Below, one piece after another: positions 44,397 through 53,784 of a stretch of DNA of 62,961 nt. The notes beneath the pieces were generated by a model, which saw only the letters and a list, made by a program, of their open reading frames with translations, had not been told where the DNA came from and ran no database searches. Position 1 is the stretch's first letter. Every line of letters begins with the position of its first letter. The translations under genes were made by a program, and so were the position numbers. Source of the stretch: Actinomycetes bacterium (GTDB taxonomy: Bacteria; Auribacterota; JAJCYG01); NCBI GenBank assembly GCA_029263055.1, contig JAJCYG010000068.1, forward strand, positions 1 to 62,961. The letters run 5' to 3'.

Positions 44397-45893
44397 ATGA
44401 TTCAACCATCATTTGAAGCATTTCAAACATTAGTTAAACAAGGTAACTTGATTCCTGTCTATCGAGAGATATTAGTCGATACAGAGACTCCTGCGTCGAC
44501 CTTTTTAAAACTCAATCATATTAAGGGTAAGAATAAAGATTATTCCTTTTTACTTGAGAGTGTTGAAGGGGGCGAAAAGATTGGGCGTTATTCGATTATT
44601 TCGGGTGACCCTATGTTTGTCTACCGGTCTACGGGGCAAAAAGGATCTTTAACCTATGTGGCTGATCAGAAAACAGAATCAGCTGATGGGAATCCTTTAG
44701 ATGTTTTAAGGACTTTGCTTGAGCGATTCAAGTATGTAGAAAATAAAGACTTGCCTCGTTTTTCAGGGGGAGCTGTGGGTTATTTTTCCTATGATGTGGT
44801 TCAATATTTTGAGCCGATTTCTATTAATGGCAAGGATGAGTTAGATTTACCTGAAGCTTATTTTATTTTTTCTGATACGCTCATGGTTTTTGATCATATC
44901 AAACAAACAATTAAAGTGATTGCGCATGCGTATTTAGATGGCCGTGATAGCAAAGAAGTTTATGATGAAGCCCTCAAAAAAGTAGATCTCTTAATCAAGC
45001 AGTTGAAACATTCCTTACATGAACTGCCACCTGAAGTGGATGGCGATGTGGCAGACATTCCATTTGAGAGTAACGTGACTCAGGCTGAGTTTGAGCAAAA
45101 TGTGCTTAAAGGAAAAGAATATGTTGCCTCAGGTGATGTGATTCAGGTTGTTTTATCGCAGCGTTTTTCTACTGAATTTAAAGAAGATCCTTTTATGCTT
45201 TACCGGGTTTTAAGAGGGGTTAATCCTTCACCTTATATGTTTTTTCTTAATTTTCCAGAGGGAGCCGTGGTCGGTTCTTCTCCAGAACTGATGGTTCGTT
45301 GTGAAGGGGATGCGGTTGAAATTCGACCTATTGCAGGAACTCGGAAACGAGGCAAATCTGAAGCAGAAGATGTGGCATTAGAGAAAGAATTACTTGCTGA
45401 CCCAAAAGAACGGGCAGAGCATGTCATGCTAGTTGATTTGGCCCGCAATGATATTGGTCGTGTTTGCAAAACAAGTTCGGTTGTTGTTGATGATCTAATG
45501 ATTATAGAGCGTTATTCTCATGTGATGCATATTGTGAGTAATGTGATCGGAACATTAAAAGAAGGAAAAGATGCCTTTGATTTATTAGGAGCGACTTTTC
45601 CTGCAGGAACCGTAAGCGGAGCGCCAAAAGTACGCGCTATGCAAATTATTGAAGAGTTAGAAAATTGTCGTCGTGGACCTTATGCTGGAACAGTCGGTTA
45701 CTTTAGTTTTTCTGGCAACTTAGATTCTTGTATTACAATTCGTACCATGGTGGTTAAAGATGATAAAGTTTATGTTCAAGCAGGTGCTGGAATTGTGGCT
45801 GATTCAGATCCTACATTTGAATATGAAGAAACAATTAATAAAGCCAAGGCATTACTTAAAGCTGTTTCCATTGCTAAAGGGAGTTCAAATTAG
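44397..45893 (+). CDS. trpE: Anthranilate synthase component I
   Basis: Forms anthranilate from chorismate with the TrpG glutaminase. The 498 residues contain the N-terminal regulatory part ([30 protein letters not shown]) whose LLES-type element binds tryptophan, and the chorismate-binding domain: [77 protein letters not shown] and [13 protein letters not shown]. PabB is less likely because of the N-terminal domain. No leader peptide or attenuator is visible; it follows hisI by 3 bp. Confidence 0.93.
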   Translation: MIQPSFEAFQTLVKQGNLIPVYREILVDTETPASTFLKLNHIKGKNKDYSFLLESVEGGEKIGRYSIISGDPMFVYRSTGQKGSLTYVADQKTESADGNPLDVLRTLLERFKYVENKDLPRFSGGAVGYFSYDVVQYFEPISINGKDELDLPEAYFIFSDTLMVFDHIKQTIKVIAHAYLDGRDSKEVYDEALKKVDLLIKQLKHSLHELPPEVDGDVADIPFESNVTQAEFEQNVLKGKEYVASGDVIQVVLSQRFSTEFKEDPFMLYRVLRGVNPSPYMFFLNFPEGAVVGSSPELMVRCEGDAVEIRPIAGTRKRGKSEAEDVALEKELLADPKERAEHVMLVDLARNDIGRVCKTSSVVVDDLMIIERYSHVMHIVSNVIGTLKEGKDAFDLLGATFPAGTVSGAPKVRAMQIIEELENCRRGPYAGTVGYFSFSGNLDSCITIRTMVVKDDKVYVQAGAGIVADSDPTFEYEETINKAKALLKAVSIAKGSSN

Positions 45894-46460
45894 ATGTTGT
45901 TGATGATTGATAATTACGACTCATTTACTTATAACTTAGTTCAATATTTTGGAGAACTAGGTGAAGAAATTGAAGTCTATCGAAATGATGCCATTACAAT
46001 CGCTGAAATAGAAAAAAAGAATCCTGATAAAATCGTGATTTCACCTGGACCCTGCACGCCGAATGAAGCCGGTATTTCAATGGAAGTGATTGAGCACTTT
46101 GCGGGCAAAAAACCTATTCTTGGAGTCTGTTTAGGCCATCAATCTATTGGCCAAGTCTTTGGAGCAAAAGTAGTGCGTGCTGATCGTTTGATGCATGGAA
46201 AAACATCTGAAGTGCATCATGACAACAAAGAAATTTTTAAAGATTGCACGAATCCGTTTGAAGCAACGCGCTATCATTCATTAGTTTTAGAGCCAGATTC
46301 TATTCCTGATTGTCTTGAAGTCACAGCTAAAACCGATCAAGATGAGGTGATGGGAATTCGCCATAAAGAATTTCCTATTTGGGGTGTCCAGTTTCATCCT
46401 GAATCAATCCTCACTAAAGAGGGTAAAAAGCTGTTAAAGAATTATTTGGAATTGTCTTAA
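45894..46460 (+). CDS. trpG: Anthranilate synthase component II (glutaminase)
   Basis: Supplies ammonia to TrpE; may also serve PabB as in other bacteria. The 188 residues begin [19 protein letters not shown], then [14 protein letters not shown], the nucleophile Cys in [16 protein letters not shown], and the His-Glu pair in [12 protein letters not shown]. It starts right at the trpE stop and ends 9 bp from the converging zinc-ribbon gene. No other trp genes are in the window, so the cluster is partial. Confidence 0.94.
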   Translation: MLLMIDNYDSFTYNLVQYFGELGEEIEVYRNDAITIAEIEKKNPDKIVISPGPCTPNEAGISMEVIEHFAGKKPILGVCLGHQSIGQVFGAKVVRADRLMHGKTSEVHHDNKEIFKDCTNPFEATRYHSLVLEPDSIPDCLEVTAKTDQDEVMGIRHKEFPIWGVQFHPESILTKEGKKLLKNYLELS

Positions 46461-46469
46461 GTTTTAAGA

Positions 46470-46736
46470 TTAGACTTTGTGGACTTTGACAATAGACATG
46501 AGCACGCCTGAACCTTTGCAGCGGTCACATTTGTGTTCGCCAGATCCATTACAGCGGTTACATTCAAAACCAGCTTGATTTGTGCCGGTTCCTTGGCAGT
46601 GGTAGCAGTTAACATTTCCTGAGCCGTGGCAACGTCTGTGCCAGGCAGACCTAGCATCTACTTCTATAGGGAGGGAAGCTCCTAATGTGAGGAGTAGTCC
46701 TAAACTAACTAAAAATGCTTTTGTTATCTTCAACAT
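46470..46736 (-). CDS. Small exported DnaJ-type zinc-ribbon protein
   Basis: An 88-residue protein with a signal peptide (KAFLVSLGLLLTLGASLP, about residues 6-27) and then a cluster of CxxCxGxG elements as in the DnaJ central domain: CYHCQGTG, CNRCNGSG and CDRCKGSG, with a first imperfect copy RRCHGSG. No J domain or substrate-binding domain is present. In DnaJ these motifs bind two zinc ions and help disulphide or unfolded-protein handling; a periplasmic role would be new. It has the best consensus promoter of the window and converges on trpG. Function unknown. Confidence 0.75.
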   Translation of the reverse strand: MLKITKAFLVSLGLLLTLGASLPIEVDARSAWHRRCHGSGNVNCYHCQGTGTNQAGFECNRCNGSGEHKCDRCKGSGVLMSIVKVHKV

Positions 46737-46754
46737 AATTTAACCCCAATGGTT

Positions 46755-46783
46755 AGTATATCAAATGGTAAAGAATTTGTCAA
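46755..46783 (-). promoter_or_regulatory. Consensus promoter for the zinc-ribbon gene
   Basis: On the minus strand TTGACA (46783-46778), exactly 17 bp, then TATACT (46760-46755). The transcript would have a leader of about 12 nt before the ATG at 46736. Confidence 0.8.
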
Positions 46784-46849
46784 GTGATTGAGCTTATTAA
46801 GGCACAACCTCTCTTTCAATTGAAATCCACATAAATAGCATAAATAGTT

Positions 46850-46855
46850 TATAAT
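46850..46855 (+). promoter_or_regulatory. -10 box before patatin-like gene, probably leaderless
   Basis: TATAAT with an ATG exactly 7 nt downstream at 46863 and no Shine-Dalgarno sequence. No good -35 at 16-18 bp; TTGAAA at 46820 is 24 bp away. Confidence 0.45.
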
Positions 46856-46862
46856 TATGCTG

Positions 46863-47750
46863 ATGGAAAACAATCGACCCAAGGTCGGGATTGCACTAGG
46901 GACTGGGGCAGCTCGGGGACTTGCTCATATTGGCGTGTTAAAGGTTCTTCAAAACGAGGGGATTCCAATAGATTTCCTTTCGGGAACGAGTATGGGGGCC
47001 TTAGTAGGGGGCTGTTTTGCCGCTGGTTTGCCATTAGAAGAATTAGAACGTTTGGCACTTGAAATAGATGCAAAAAAAGTACGCAGTTATTTTTCTCCTT
47101 CCTTTACGCGTCATGGCATTGCTCATGGCAATACTGTTGAAGATATTCTAAGAGATATTATCGGAGACATTGATTTTAAAGATTTAAAAATTCCTTTATC
47201 TGTGATGTGTACTGATTTGATTACAGGTAAAGAAGTTATTTTAAGTGAAGGGTCGGTGATCAAAGCCCTTAGAGCATCTATTTCTCTTCCGGTTATATTT
47301 ACTCCTGTTAAACATAATGGTTATCTTTTAGTCGACGGTGGTTTGGTTGACCCGTTGCCTGTGAGTGCTGTGGCAAAAATGGGAGCGGACAAAATTATTG
47401 CCATTGATGTGACTAGAAATATTGAGAAATCAATCATGATGGCAAAGCCACCTCGTTACGATAAAGTGCGTTCTCTTTTTTCTTGGTGGAAAGGGGACCG
47501 CAAAGAAAAATCAGAATGGACTCCTGGAATGTTTCAGGTGATGTTGCAAACAATTAAAGTAATGGAGGCTAAATTAACTGAACTGCAACTTGCAGAAGAA
47601 AAAGTAGATGTGTTGTTGAAGCCTGCTTTAGACCATATTCTTTTTTTAGATTTTAAAAAGTCCGGTGAACTGATTCGTCATGGAGAAGAAGTGACCCGTT
47701 TAGCGCTTCCTGAAATCAGGAAGAAAATATCAACAACGTCCTCTAAATAA
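46863..47750 (+). CDS. Patatin-like phospholipase (RssA/NTE family)
   Basis: A 295-residue lipid hydrolase. The catalytic dyad and oxyanion loop are visible: GIALGTGAARGLAHIGVL (glycine-rich loop), the nucleophile in LSGTSMGALVGG and the Asp in LLVDGGLVDPLPV. No signal peptide, so cytoplasmic or membrane-surface. An ATG at 46857 is in frame, but it touches the TATAAT box and would not be transcribed, so I start at 46863. Substrate is likely a phospholipid or lysophospholipid; not determinable further. It is divergent from the zinc-ribbon gene. Confidence 0.88.
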   Translation: MENNRPKVGIALGTGAARGLAHIGVLKVLQNEGIPIDFLSGTSMGALVGGCFAAGLPLEELERLALEIDAKKVRSYFSPSFTRHGIAHGNTVEDILRDIIGDIDFKDLKIPLSVMCTDLITGKEVILSEGSVIKALRASISLPVIFTPVKHNGYLLVDGGLVDPLPVSAVAKMGADKIIAIDVTRNIEKSIMMAKPPRYDKVRSLFSWWKGDRKEKSEWTPGMFQVMLQTIKVMEAKLTELQLAEEKVDVLLKPALDHILFLDFKKSGELIRHGEEVTRLALPEIRKKISTTSSK

Positions 47751-47770
47751 AGGACTGATAAGAAAATAAT

Positions 47771-47778
47771 GGTATAAT
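47771..47778 (+). promoter_or_regulatory. Extended -10 promoter before rhomboid gene
   Basis: TGGTATAAT-type extended -10 (TG, one base, TATAAT at 47773-47778), 6 nt before the ATG at 47785. No Shine-Dalgarno sequence is present. Confidence 0.45.
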
Positions 47779-47784
47779 TAAACT

Positions 47785-48603
47785 ATGAGTACGTATACAC
47801 CAGGAACTTCTTACAACTACACAATGCCGCCATTGACCAAAGCGGTTAAGTTTTTGCTGATCACAAATGGCCTCATCTTTTTACTTCAACTTTTATTCAA
47901 TCAATCTTCAGCTCTTTTTCAATATGGTGGATTAACGCCGGCATTAATTTTACAAAAAGGAATGGTGTGGCAATTCATTACATATCAATTTATTCATGCG
48001 AGTTTCATGCATCTTTTACTTAATTCAATTGCACTCTACTTTTTTGGGATGGATGTCGAACGTGAAATGGGTACACGTAATTTTTGCGTCCTGTATTTCT
48101 TTTCAGGATTTGGAGGGGGGTTGTGTAGCGTTATTTTAGACTCTAGCTCCATGGTTCCTATTGTGGGTGCTTCTGGGGCTGTTTTTGGGCTTTTAATGGC
48201 CTATGGCATTCTCTTTCCTCATAGAGTGGTGACCCTTCTTTTGTTTTTTATTATTCCGGTTCAAATGAAAGCGCGTCATATTGCTTTTTTCTTTGGGGGA
48301 ATGGAGATTCTCTTCTTAATGGGGGAGCGCTCAGGGAGTGGGATTGCTCGTATTGCCCATTTAGGGGGACTTTTGTTCGGCTACCTTTATATGCGCTATG
48401 AAATTTATGTGTTAGATGCCATTAACTATTGTGAAAAATGGATTTTTAAACGAGAAGCAGAAGACAAAGTTGGGCATCAAAAAGAAGATTATATTCGCAA
48501 ACAGATTGATCCTATTCTAGATAAAATCGCTAAAAAAGGGATTCACACATTAACTTGGCGAGAACGACGTATCCTTAAAAAAGCAAAAAAGAAACTCAAG
48601 TAA
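47785..48603 (+). CDS. Rhomboid-family intramembrane serine protease
   Basis: A 272-residue membrane protein with about six helices. Typical residues: WQFITYQFIHASFMHLLLNS (loop and second helix His/Asn), GREM-like VEREMGTRNF, the catalytic Ser130 in VGASGAVFGLLMA and His192 in IARIAHLGGLLFGYLY. It cuts membrane proteins within the bilayer; substrates unknown. A cytoplasmic C-terminal tail of about 65 residues is highly basic (ending KKAKKKLK) and is longer than in simple rhomboids. Converges tail to tail with rnr with no gap. Confidence 0.9.
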   Translation: MSTYTPGTSYNYTMPPLTKAVKFLLITNGLIFLLQLLFNQSSALFQYGGLTPALILQKGMVWQFITYQFIHASFMHLLLNSIALYFFGMDVEREMGTRNFCVLYFFSGFGGGLCSVILDSSSMVPIVGASGAVFGLLMAYGILFPHRVVTLLLFFIIPVQMKARHIAFFFGGMEILFLMGERSGSGIARIAHLGGLLFGYLYMRYEIYVLDAINYCEKWIFKREAEDKVGHQKEDYIRKQIDPILDKIAKKGIHTLTWRERRILKKAKKKLK

Positions 48604-50751
48604 TCAAACAATCTTAAAATCGATTTTCTTCCGACTTAAATCAATATTTACTGGCTTGACTCTTATTTCTTGCCCTACTTTATATGACTTGCGTGATCGA
48701 GTTCCTACAAAGCTAAATTTTTTCGCATCAGCTTCGTAAAAATCATCAGTCAATGAGGAGGCAGGGACAAAGCCATCGACTAACCAGTCTGTGGTTTCCA
48801 CAAAAAAACCACGTGGCATAATGGTTCTAATCACTGCTTTCATTGTAGAAACATTTTTCTTTTCTATCTGTTCCTTTAAATATTCAAGTTTCTTCAAATC
48901 AACCGCTTCATACTCTGCTTCTTGAGCAGCTCGTTCACGTATAGAGCAATGTTTGGCAATAGCTTCAAGTTGAACAGGAGTCAGAGAAGGTTTTTTTTCT
49001 TTTTTGATGAGTCTGTCTAAAAAGCGGTGAACCTCTAAATCAGGGTAGCGACGAATAGGGGATGTAAAATGAGCATAGTCTTTTAAAGCCAAGGCATAAT
49101 GCCCTATGTTCTTAGCGCTGTATTCAGCACGATTCAATGAGCGAAGCAATTGGTAGTGAATGTTTTTAGCTTCGGGGTTTTTGATGATGGTATCTAAAAA
49201 TTGTTGAATATGCTTGCTGGTTGTCACAGGTGGAATTTTAAAGCCAAGAGCTTTAACCAGTTCTATAAAGTCATTTAACGATTCTTGTTTTGGGGGAGCA
49301 TGAACTCGAAAGATGCAAGGAAAGCCTCTTTCAGTTAGTTTTTTAGCAACCAGTTCATTTGCTGTTAACATAAATTCTTCAATCATGATGTGGGCTTTAT
49401 CTTGCACTTCTTTTTCAATGGAGGTGGGCTTGCCCTCTTTGTTTAATCTGATTTTGACACTTGGGATATCTAATTGTATAGAGCCTCTGTTGACCCGTCG
49501 CTGAGTTAATGTGTCTGCGAGTTCGGCCATTAAGTCTAAAGTAGGGGTGGTTTCTTTATTGGTATCTCGGAGAGCTTTATTTTTGTTTTCAACAATTTCA
49601 AGGACTTCTTTATAAGTGAATCGCTTTTTTGAATGAATGACTCCATTATGAAAAGAGCTTTTTAATACAGAACCATCTTTAGAAAATTCAACCACAACCG
49701 ATTTAACCAAACGGGTTTCGTCTGGTTTTAAGCTGCATAAATTATTTGAAAGTTTTTCAGGAAGCATGGGAATCACTTTTCCTGGAAGGTAAACCGATGT
49801 TCCTCGTTGAGCAGCTTCTTTATCTAAGTCTGTTCCAGGAAGGACATAGTGGGATACATCTGCAATATGGATTGCTAATTCAAAGTGCCCATTTTCGAGT
49901 TTTTTAAGTGAAATCGCATCATCAAAATCTTTAGCATCATCAGGGTCGATGGTTAAAACCACATCCTTACGGAAATCGGTTCGTGAGGCGATTTCTTTTG
50001 GGTTAATGGTATTGGGAATAGCTTTGACTTGATCCTCAACAGACTGGGGAAAAGAATCTGATAAATTGTTATGAATAAGAATGGTTCTAAAGTCGACCCA
50101 CGGGTCACCTGTTTTTCCTAAAACCTCTTTAATGATCCCTTCAGGATTATGTGAGGGAGATTGCCAAGAGACAATTGAAACAATGACTTTGTCCCCGAGT
50201 TTAGCTTTCTTCAGATCTTTTTTGTCGACGTAAATGTCTTGTTTGATCTTGGGATTATCAGGGAAGACATAGTAAAATCTTTCGGTCTGTTCTAATGTGC
50301 CAATAAGTGGTTTAGAATTTCTTTCAACAACTTCTACAATTTGACCGACTTGAGAGGGTTGATCTTTTTCTTTACCCTGACCTCTTTTGGGACGGCCTTG
50401 GCCTCGATCAACAAGGCGAATCAGAACTTTATCCCCATCTAAAGCAGTCCCCATATTACTAGGGGGAACAAAAATGTCATCTTTGGTTTCATCGTCTAAA
50501 ATAATGAAACCAAATCCTTTTTCATTTGCGGAGAGCGTTCCAGTTATTTGACCAATACTAGAAGGGAGCGCATATCTATTTGATTTGATGCGCGTGAGTG
50601 TGCCATCTTTAACCATGTCTTTTAAGAGGTCGTGGTATCTTTTTTTCAGATGTGCTGGAATCTTTAGTTTTTGAGCCAGCTCTTTTCTTTTTAAAGGACT
50701 GTAATTTTTAGCTTTAACAACTTTTAAAATAAGTTCTGGTGTGAGTATCAT
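48604..50751 (-). CDS. rnr: Ribonuclease R
   Basis: Processive 3'-5' exoribonuclease that degrades structured RNA. The 715 residues contain an N-terminal winged helix (ELAQKLKIPAHLKKRYHDLL), two cold-shock domains (around 65-215, GFGFIILDDETKDDIFVP), the RNB domain with the catalytic Asp cluster TIDPDDAKDFDDAISL and GSIQLDIPSVKIRL, the ALKDYAHFTSPIRRYPDLEV motif, and a C-terminal S1 domain (MPRGFFVETTDWLVDGFVP). Its ATG follows the upstream GH94 stop with no gap (TAAATG), so the two are translated together. Confidence 0.95.
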   Translation of the reverse strand: MILTPELILKVVKAKNYSPLKRKELAQKLKIPAHLKKRYHDLLKDMVKDGTLTRIKSNRYALPSSIGQITGTLSANEKGFGFIILDDETKDDIFVPPSNMGTALDGDKVLIRLVDRGQGRPKRGQGKEKDQPSQVGQIVEVVERNSKPLIGTLEQTERFYYVFPDNPKIKQDIYVDKKDLKKAKLGDKVIVSIVSWQSPSHNPEGIIKEVLGKTGDPWVDFRTILIHNNLSDSFPQSVEDQVKAIPNTINPKEIASRTDFRKDVVLTIDPDDAKDFDDAISLKKLENGHFELAIHIADVSHYVLPGTDLDKEAAQRGTSVYLPGKVIPMLPEKLSNNLCSLKPDETRLVKSVVVEFSKDGSVLKSSFHNGVIHSKKRFTYKEVLEIVENKNKALRDTNKETTPTLDLMAELADTLTQRRVNRGSIQLDIPSVKIRLNKEGKPTSIEKEVQDKAHIMIEEFMLTANELVAKKLTERGFPCIFRVHAPPKQESLNDFIELVKALGFKIPPVTTSKHIQQFLDTIIKNPEAKNIHYQLLRSLNRAEYSAKNIGHYALALKDYAHFTSPIRRYPDLEVHRFLDRLIKKEKKPSLTPVQLEAIAKHCSIRERAAQEAEYEAVDLKKLEYLKEQIEKKNVSTMKAVIRTIMPRGFFVETTDWLVDGFVPASSLTDDFYEADAKKFSFVGTRSRKSYKVGQEIRVKPVNIDLSRKKIDFKIV

Positions 50752-53592
50752 TTATTCAATTACTGCTTCAACAGTATGTGTGCCATCAGTAAATGGTTGA
50801 AGCAGATTCCCCTTGATTTTGTTTCCATCTACAGTAAGGTGTTTGACCTGTCCTTCTTTAATAAGGTTAGGATTTGATATTCTGATTTGATAACGAGCAC
50901 CACGGAAGGTCGTGTCTATGCCGCATTTTTTCCACTGCTCTGTTGCAGGCAAGCAGGGGGCAATGCGCAAACCATCAAGTTCTCCGCGAATCCCTAAAAT
51001 CCACTGTTCAAACAAAATACGGGTCCAAACAGCTGTTCCTGTTAGCATTGGGTATTCCCCTTTACCACTCAAGTTCGCATTGTCTTCTGATATCCAATAT
51101 TCAGGTAAGAATGGGGGAATAAGGGCTTCGGTTTGTTCGTGATTGAGTGGATTGACTCCATCCCAAGCTTTAGCTCCTGCTTCAGCACGGCCTAAGCGTA
51201 GCATGGCATACATCCAAAAGAGATTTGCATGGTTAAAGATAGCGTTGTTCTCTTTAGTTCCTGGAGCAAACCCAGTGATACGTCCAATTTTCTTATCAAA
51301 TTGATTGTAGGCAGGATAGTTCAGCTTGTACCCACCATTTTTTGAATTAAAAAGATATTTTTCCACACTTTCAATCATCTTTTCTAAACGTTTACCTTCT
51401 GCAACACTTGAAAAAATAGAAAAGGAGTGGGGCATGAGGTACATCATCATGTCATCTTTTTTGTCGCTGAATAAAGTGTCTACTGGAGAACCAGCCTCGT
51501 CAAAGTAGCCAATGTAGTATTCGCCGTTCCATGCTTTTTCATTGACCAAATCTTTCATGACTTGGGCTTTTTCCCGTAAGTCTTTAGCTAGGTTTTCAAA
51601 AGAAATATCAGTTTTATTTCCTGAAAGAGGTTTGTTTACCTTGGTTAAAAATTGTTCTAACCGGTTATTACGTTTTTTAATATCAGGAGTGTTATCACCA
51701 ATGAGATCTGACAATTCTTCTGATAGTGAATAAGTGGAATGATTGAGTCGTTTTTGGATCTCTTCAATAATGTGAGCCAGATCGTTTAAATCTTGAACAA
51801 GTCCCATGGAAAAAGTGGTGCTTTCTCCTTTGGTTTGGTCAACAGCATCGTTCCAATCAGCTCGTTTGACTCTTAAAAGACCATTTTTACCCGCATCAAA
51901 AAACATAGGGAGCACTTGTGTGAGTAAGTGTTCCATGACTGTTCCTGTGATTGCTTTGCCATTTTTAGCGGAGTGATTGCCAATTGTTCCTTTAGACCAA
52001 TCTTCATCTTTAGAATCGCCTCGATTAATATAAAGATCTTTAAAATATTTAACGCCATCTTTTAAGAAGATGTCTAAGTCACCACTTTGTTGAGCATAAA
52101 CCCAAACAGCTTGAGTGGTCCAATAAGGGTGGTCACACCACAGGCCATTTACATCATCCGAACCAAACTCTCTTGTTCTGGCAAAGAAGCGAGTGGCGTT
52201 TGTTCCATCGGTGCGAATCCCTTCTAGGGTTTTTAAAATGTGGTCTTTGACAGGGGCAGGATCAATTAAAATAATGCCGATCATATCTTGCCAGATTTCG
52301 CGCCAGCCACTGAAGTCTGTTCCATAATCAAATTGAGGATGAGCTGTGTTTCCAAACCAATAGCGCATTGAGAGTTGATAAAACCACCATTTATTCCAAG
52401 AGGTGTCAAAGTTGGCATCTTCAGTATGGATTTGTTTAAGGTTTGTTCGTTCTAACCAAAATTTATCTAGTTTTTGTTTTTCTTCAATAGCGACATCATA
52501 AGTATATTTATCAATCGCAACATCTGCTTCAGCTTCTGTGAAGTTGAGTCCTGTTACAACGACGAATTTGAATGTTTCATTTGGTTTTAATGTGATTTTG
52601 GAAAACTGAATCGCTCCTACAGCTTCTTTACCTAATACAGGGTGTTTAGGGGGTAGCTTAGCAGCCAAACTTAAAGGTTCGCGCCATTGATAGTGGGGGC
52701 CGAGAAATGATTCGCGATCAGAGTAAAATTGTTCGCCTGAATTACCTGATTCTGTAAGCGCTTTCATAAAGTAAGTGATATCGCTGGAATCAGTTGATCC
52801 TTCAATCCATTCTAAGCCAGGTTTTAAAAGAATGGTTGAACGGGCTTTGTCATGTTTTGATTTGTTGTAGAGTCGAACTACATCTCGATGATATTCCACA
52901 TAGGCACGGTTGCCGCCAAAAACTGGAATGGTTGGAATCACATCAATGGTTTGTTCTTGATCAGAAGTATTTGTGATTTCTCCAAGCAACAATTCTACTT
53001 TATCTTCAAGTGGAACAAAGAGAGTTAGTTTGGCTTTTAGGCCAACAGCGTCGGTTTGGTTTTCTAAAGTGACGCTTCCCATCCCAAAAGTTGTTTTGAA
53101 AGAGGTGGGCTCAATGGTTCTTTGAGGCGCATAGTTGGCACACCATAAGGCATTGTTTGATAGGCGAATCCAAACATTGCGTCCCTGATCTTTTGGAAAA
53201 TTGTGTCCGTCAAATTCTCCAAACATACGAGAGTAATCAAACCCTGAAAAACCACGTAAATATTGATCTGTAATAGAAAAGTAGTTAGAACTGGTTGCTA
53301 ACATATGGATGTAGGGGACAGGAAGTTCATGGGCGCCATCCATGACGCAATCACCTTTTTCGTTAAACTCCCAAAGCTTAACACCATCTTTACGAGTGGC
53401 AATCATCTTGTCATTGATCTTTTTAACAAGAATCAAATTGCCTTTAGCATCTCGTCCATAAGTTAAAACTGAATCATCTAGAGGAATGATTTCTGTTTTG
53501 GTTAATTGATTTTGACTTAATTCTTGGATTTTCTTTTCATCAATTAATGGCAGGGCTTCATTTTCTGTATCATTCATAGTTGTTTCACTCAT
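50752..53592 (-). CDS. GH94-type glycoside phosphorylase
   Basis: A 946-residue cytoplasmic enzyme of the cellobiose/cellodextrin/chitobiose phosphorylase group, splitting beta-glucosides with phosphate. Seen: a beta-sandwich domain with NALWCANYAPQRTIEP, then the alpha/alpha barrel with FDYGTDFSGWREIWQDMIGI, GLWCDHPYWTTQAVWVYAQ, the catalytic acid in RADWNDAVDQ (about residue 580), and a closing YQIRISNP domain. The start is ATG 53592 after an AAGGA site; a TTG one codon earlier is possible. Specific sugar unknown. It lies next to CBM-like and GH35-like genes and is coupled to rnr. Confidence 0.82.
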   Translation of the reverse strand: MSETTMNDTENEALPLIDEKKIQELSQNQLTKTEIIPLDDSVLTYGRDAKGNLILVKKINDKMIATRKDGVKLWEFNEKGDCVMDGAHELPVPYIHMLATSSNYFSITDQYLRGFSGFDYSRMFGEFDGHNFPKDQGRNVWIRLSNNALWCANYAPQRTIEPTSFKTTFGMGSVTLENQTDAVGLKAKLTLFVPLEDKVELLLGEITNTSDQEQTIDVIPTIPVFGGNRAYVEYHRDVVRLYNKSKHDKARSTILLKPGLEWIEGSTDSSDITYFMKALTESGNSGEQFYSDRESFLGPHYQWREPLSLAAKLPPKHPVLGKEAVGAIQFSKITLKPNETFKFVVVTGLNFTEAEADVAIDKYTYDVAIEEKQKLDKFWLERTNLKQIHTEDANFDTSWNKWWFYQLSMRYWFGNTAHPQFDYGTDFSGWREIWQDMIGIILIDPAPVKDHILKTLEGIRTDGTNATRFFARTREFGSDDVNGLWCDHPYWTTQAVWVYAQQSGDLDIFLKDGVKYFKDLYINRGDSKDEDWSKGTIGNHSAKNGKAITGTVMEHLLTQVLPMFFDAGKNGLLRVKRADWNDAVDQTKGESTTFSMGLVQDLNDLAHIIEEIQKRLNHSTYSLSEELSDLIGDNTPDIKKRNNRLEQFLTKVNKPLSGNKTDISFENLAKDLREKAQVMKDLVNEKAWNGEYYIGYFDEAGSPVDTLFSDKKDDMMMYLMPHSFSIFSSVAEGKRLEKMIESVEKYLFNSKNGGYKLNYPAYNQFDKKIGRITGFAPGTKENNAIFNHANLFWMYAMLRLGRAEAGAKAWDGVNPLNHEQTEALIPPFLPEYWISEDNANLSGKGEYPMLTGTAVWTRILFEQWILGIRGELDGLRIAPCLPATEQWKKCGIDTTFRGARYQIRISNPNLIKEGQVKHLTVDGNKIKGNLLQPFTDGTHTVEAVIE

Positions 53593-53637
53593 CAAAAGGA
53601 TCCTTTTTCTTTTGGCTCATTTGGACTAAAAGGAGCT

Positions 53638-53665
53638 ACTATACCAAACTTGTCTATCTTAACAA
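53638..53665 (-). promoter_or_regulatory. Promoter for GH94-rnr
   Basis: On the minus strand TTGTTA (53665-53660), 16 bp, TATAGT (53643-53638), about 45 nt before the ATG. It faces the promoter of the divergent exported-protein gene. Confidence 0.5.
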
Positions 53666-53747
53666 AGTCCTTAAATTATAGGTGGTTAGAGTTTTAAATT
53701 AGGGGAATTTTTGGACTTTTTCCTGTGTGAGTGACTGCATTCTACGT

Positions 53748-53776
53748 TTGTTATATGAGCTAATTTCTGTTAGTAT
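53748..53776 (+). promoter_or_regulatory. Promoter for CBM-like gene pair
   Basis: TTGTTA at 53748-53753, 17 bp, TAGTAT at 53771-53776, 8 nt before the ATG, with a GAGG between. TATAGA at 53774 is an alternative -10. Confidence 0.4.
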
Positions 53777-53784
53777 AGAGGCTT

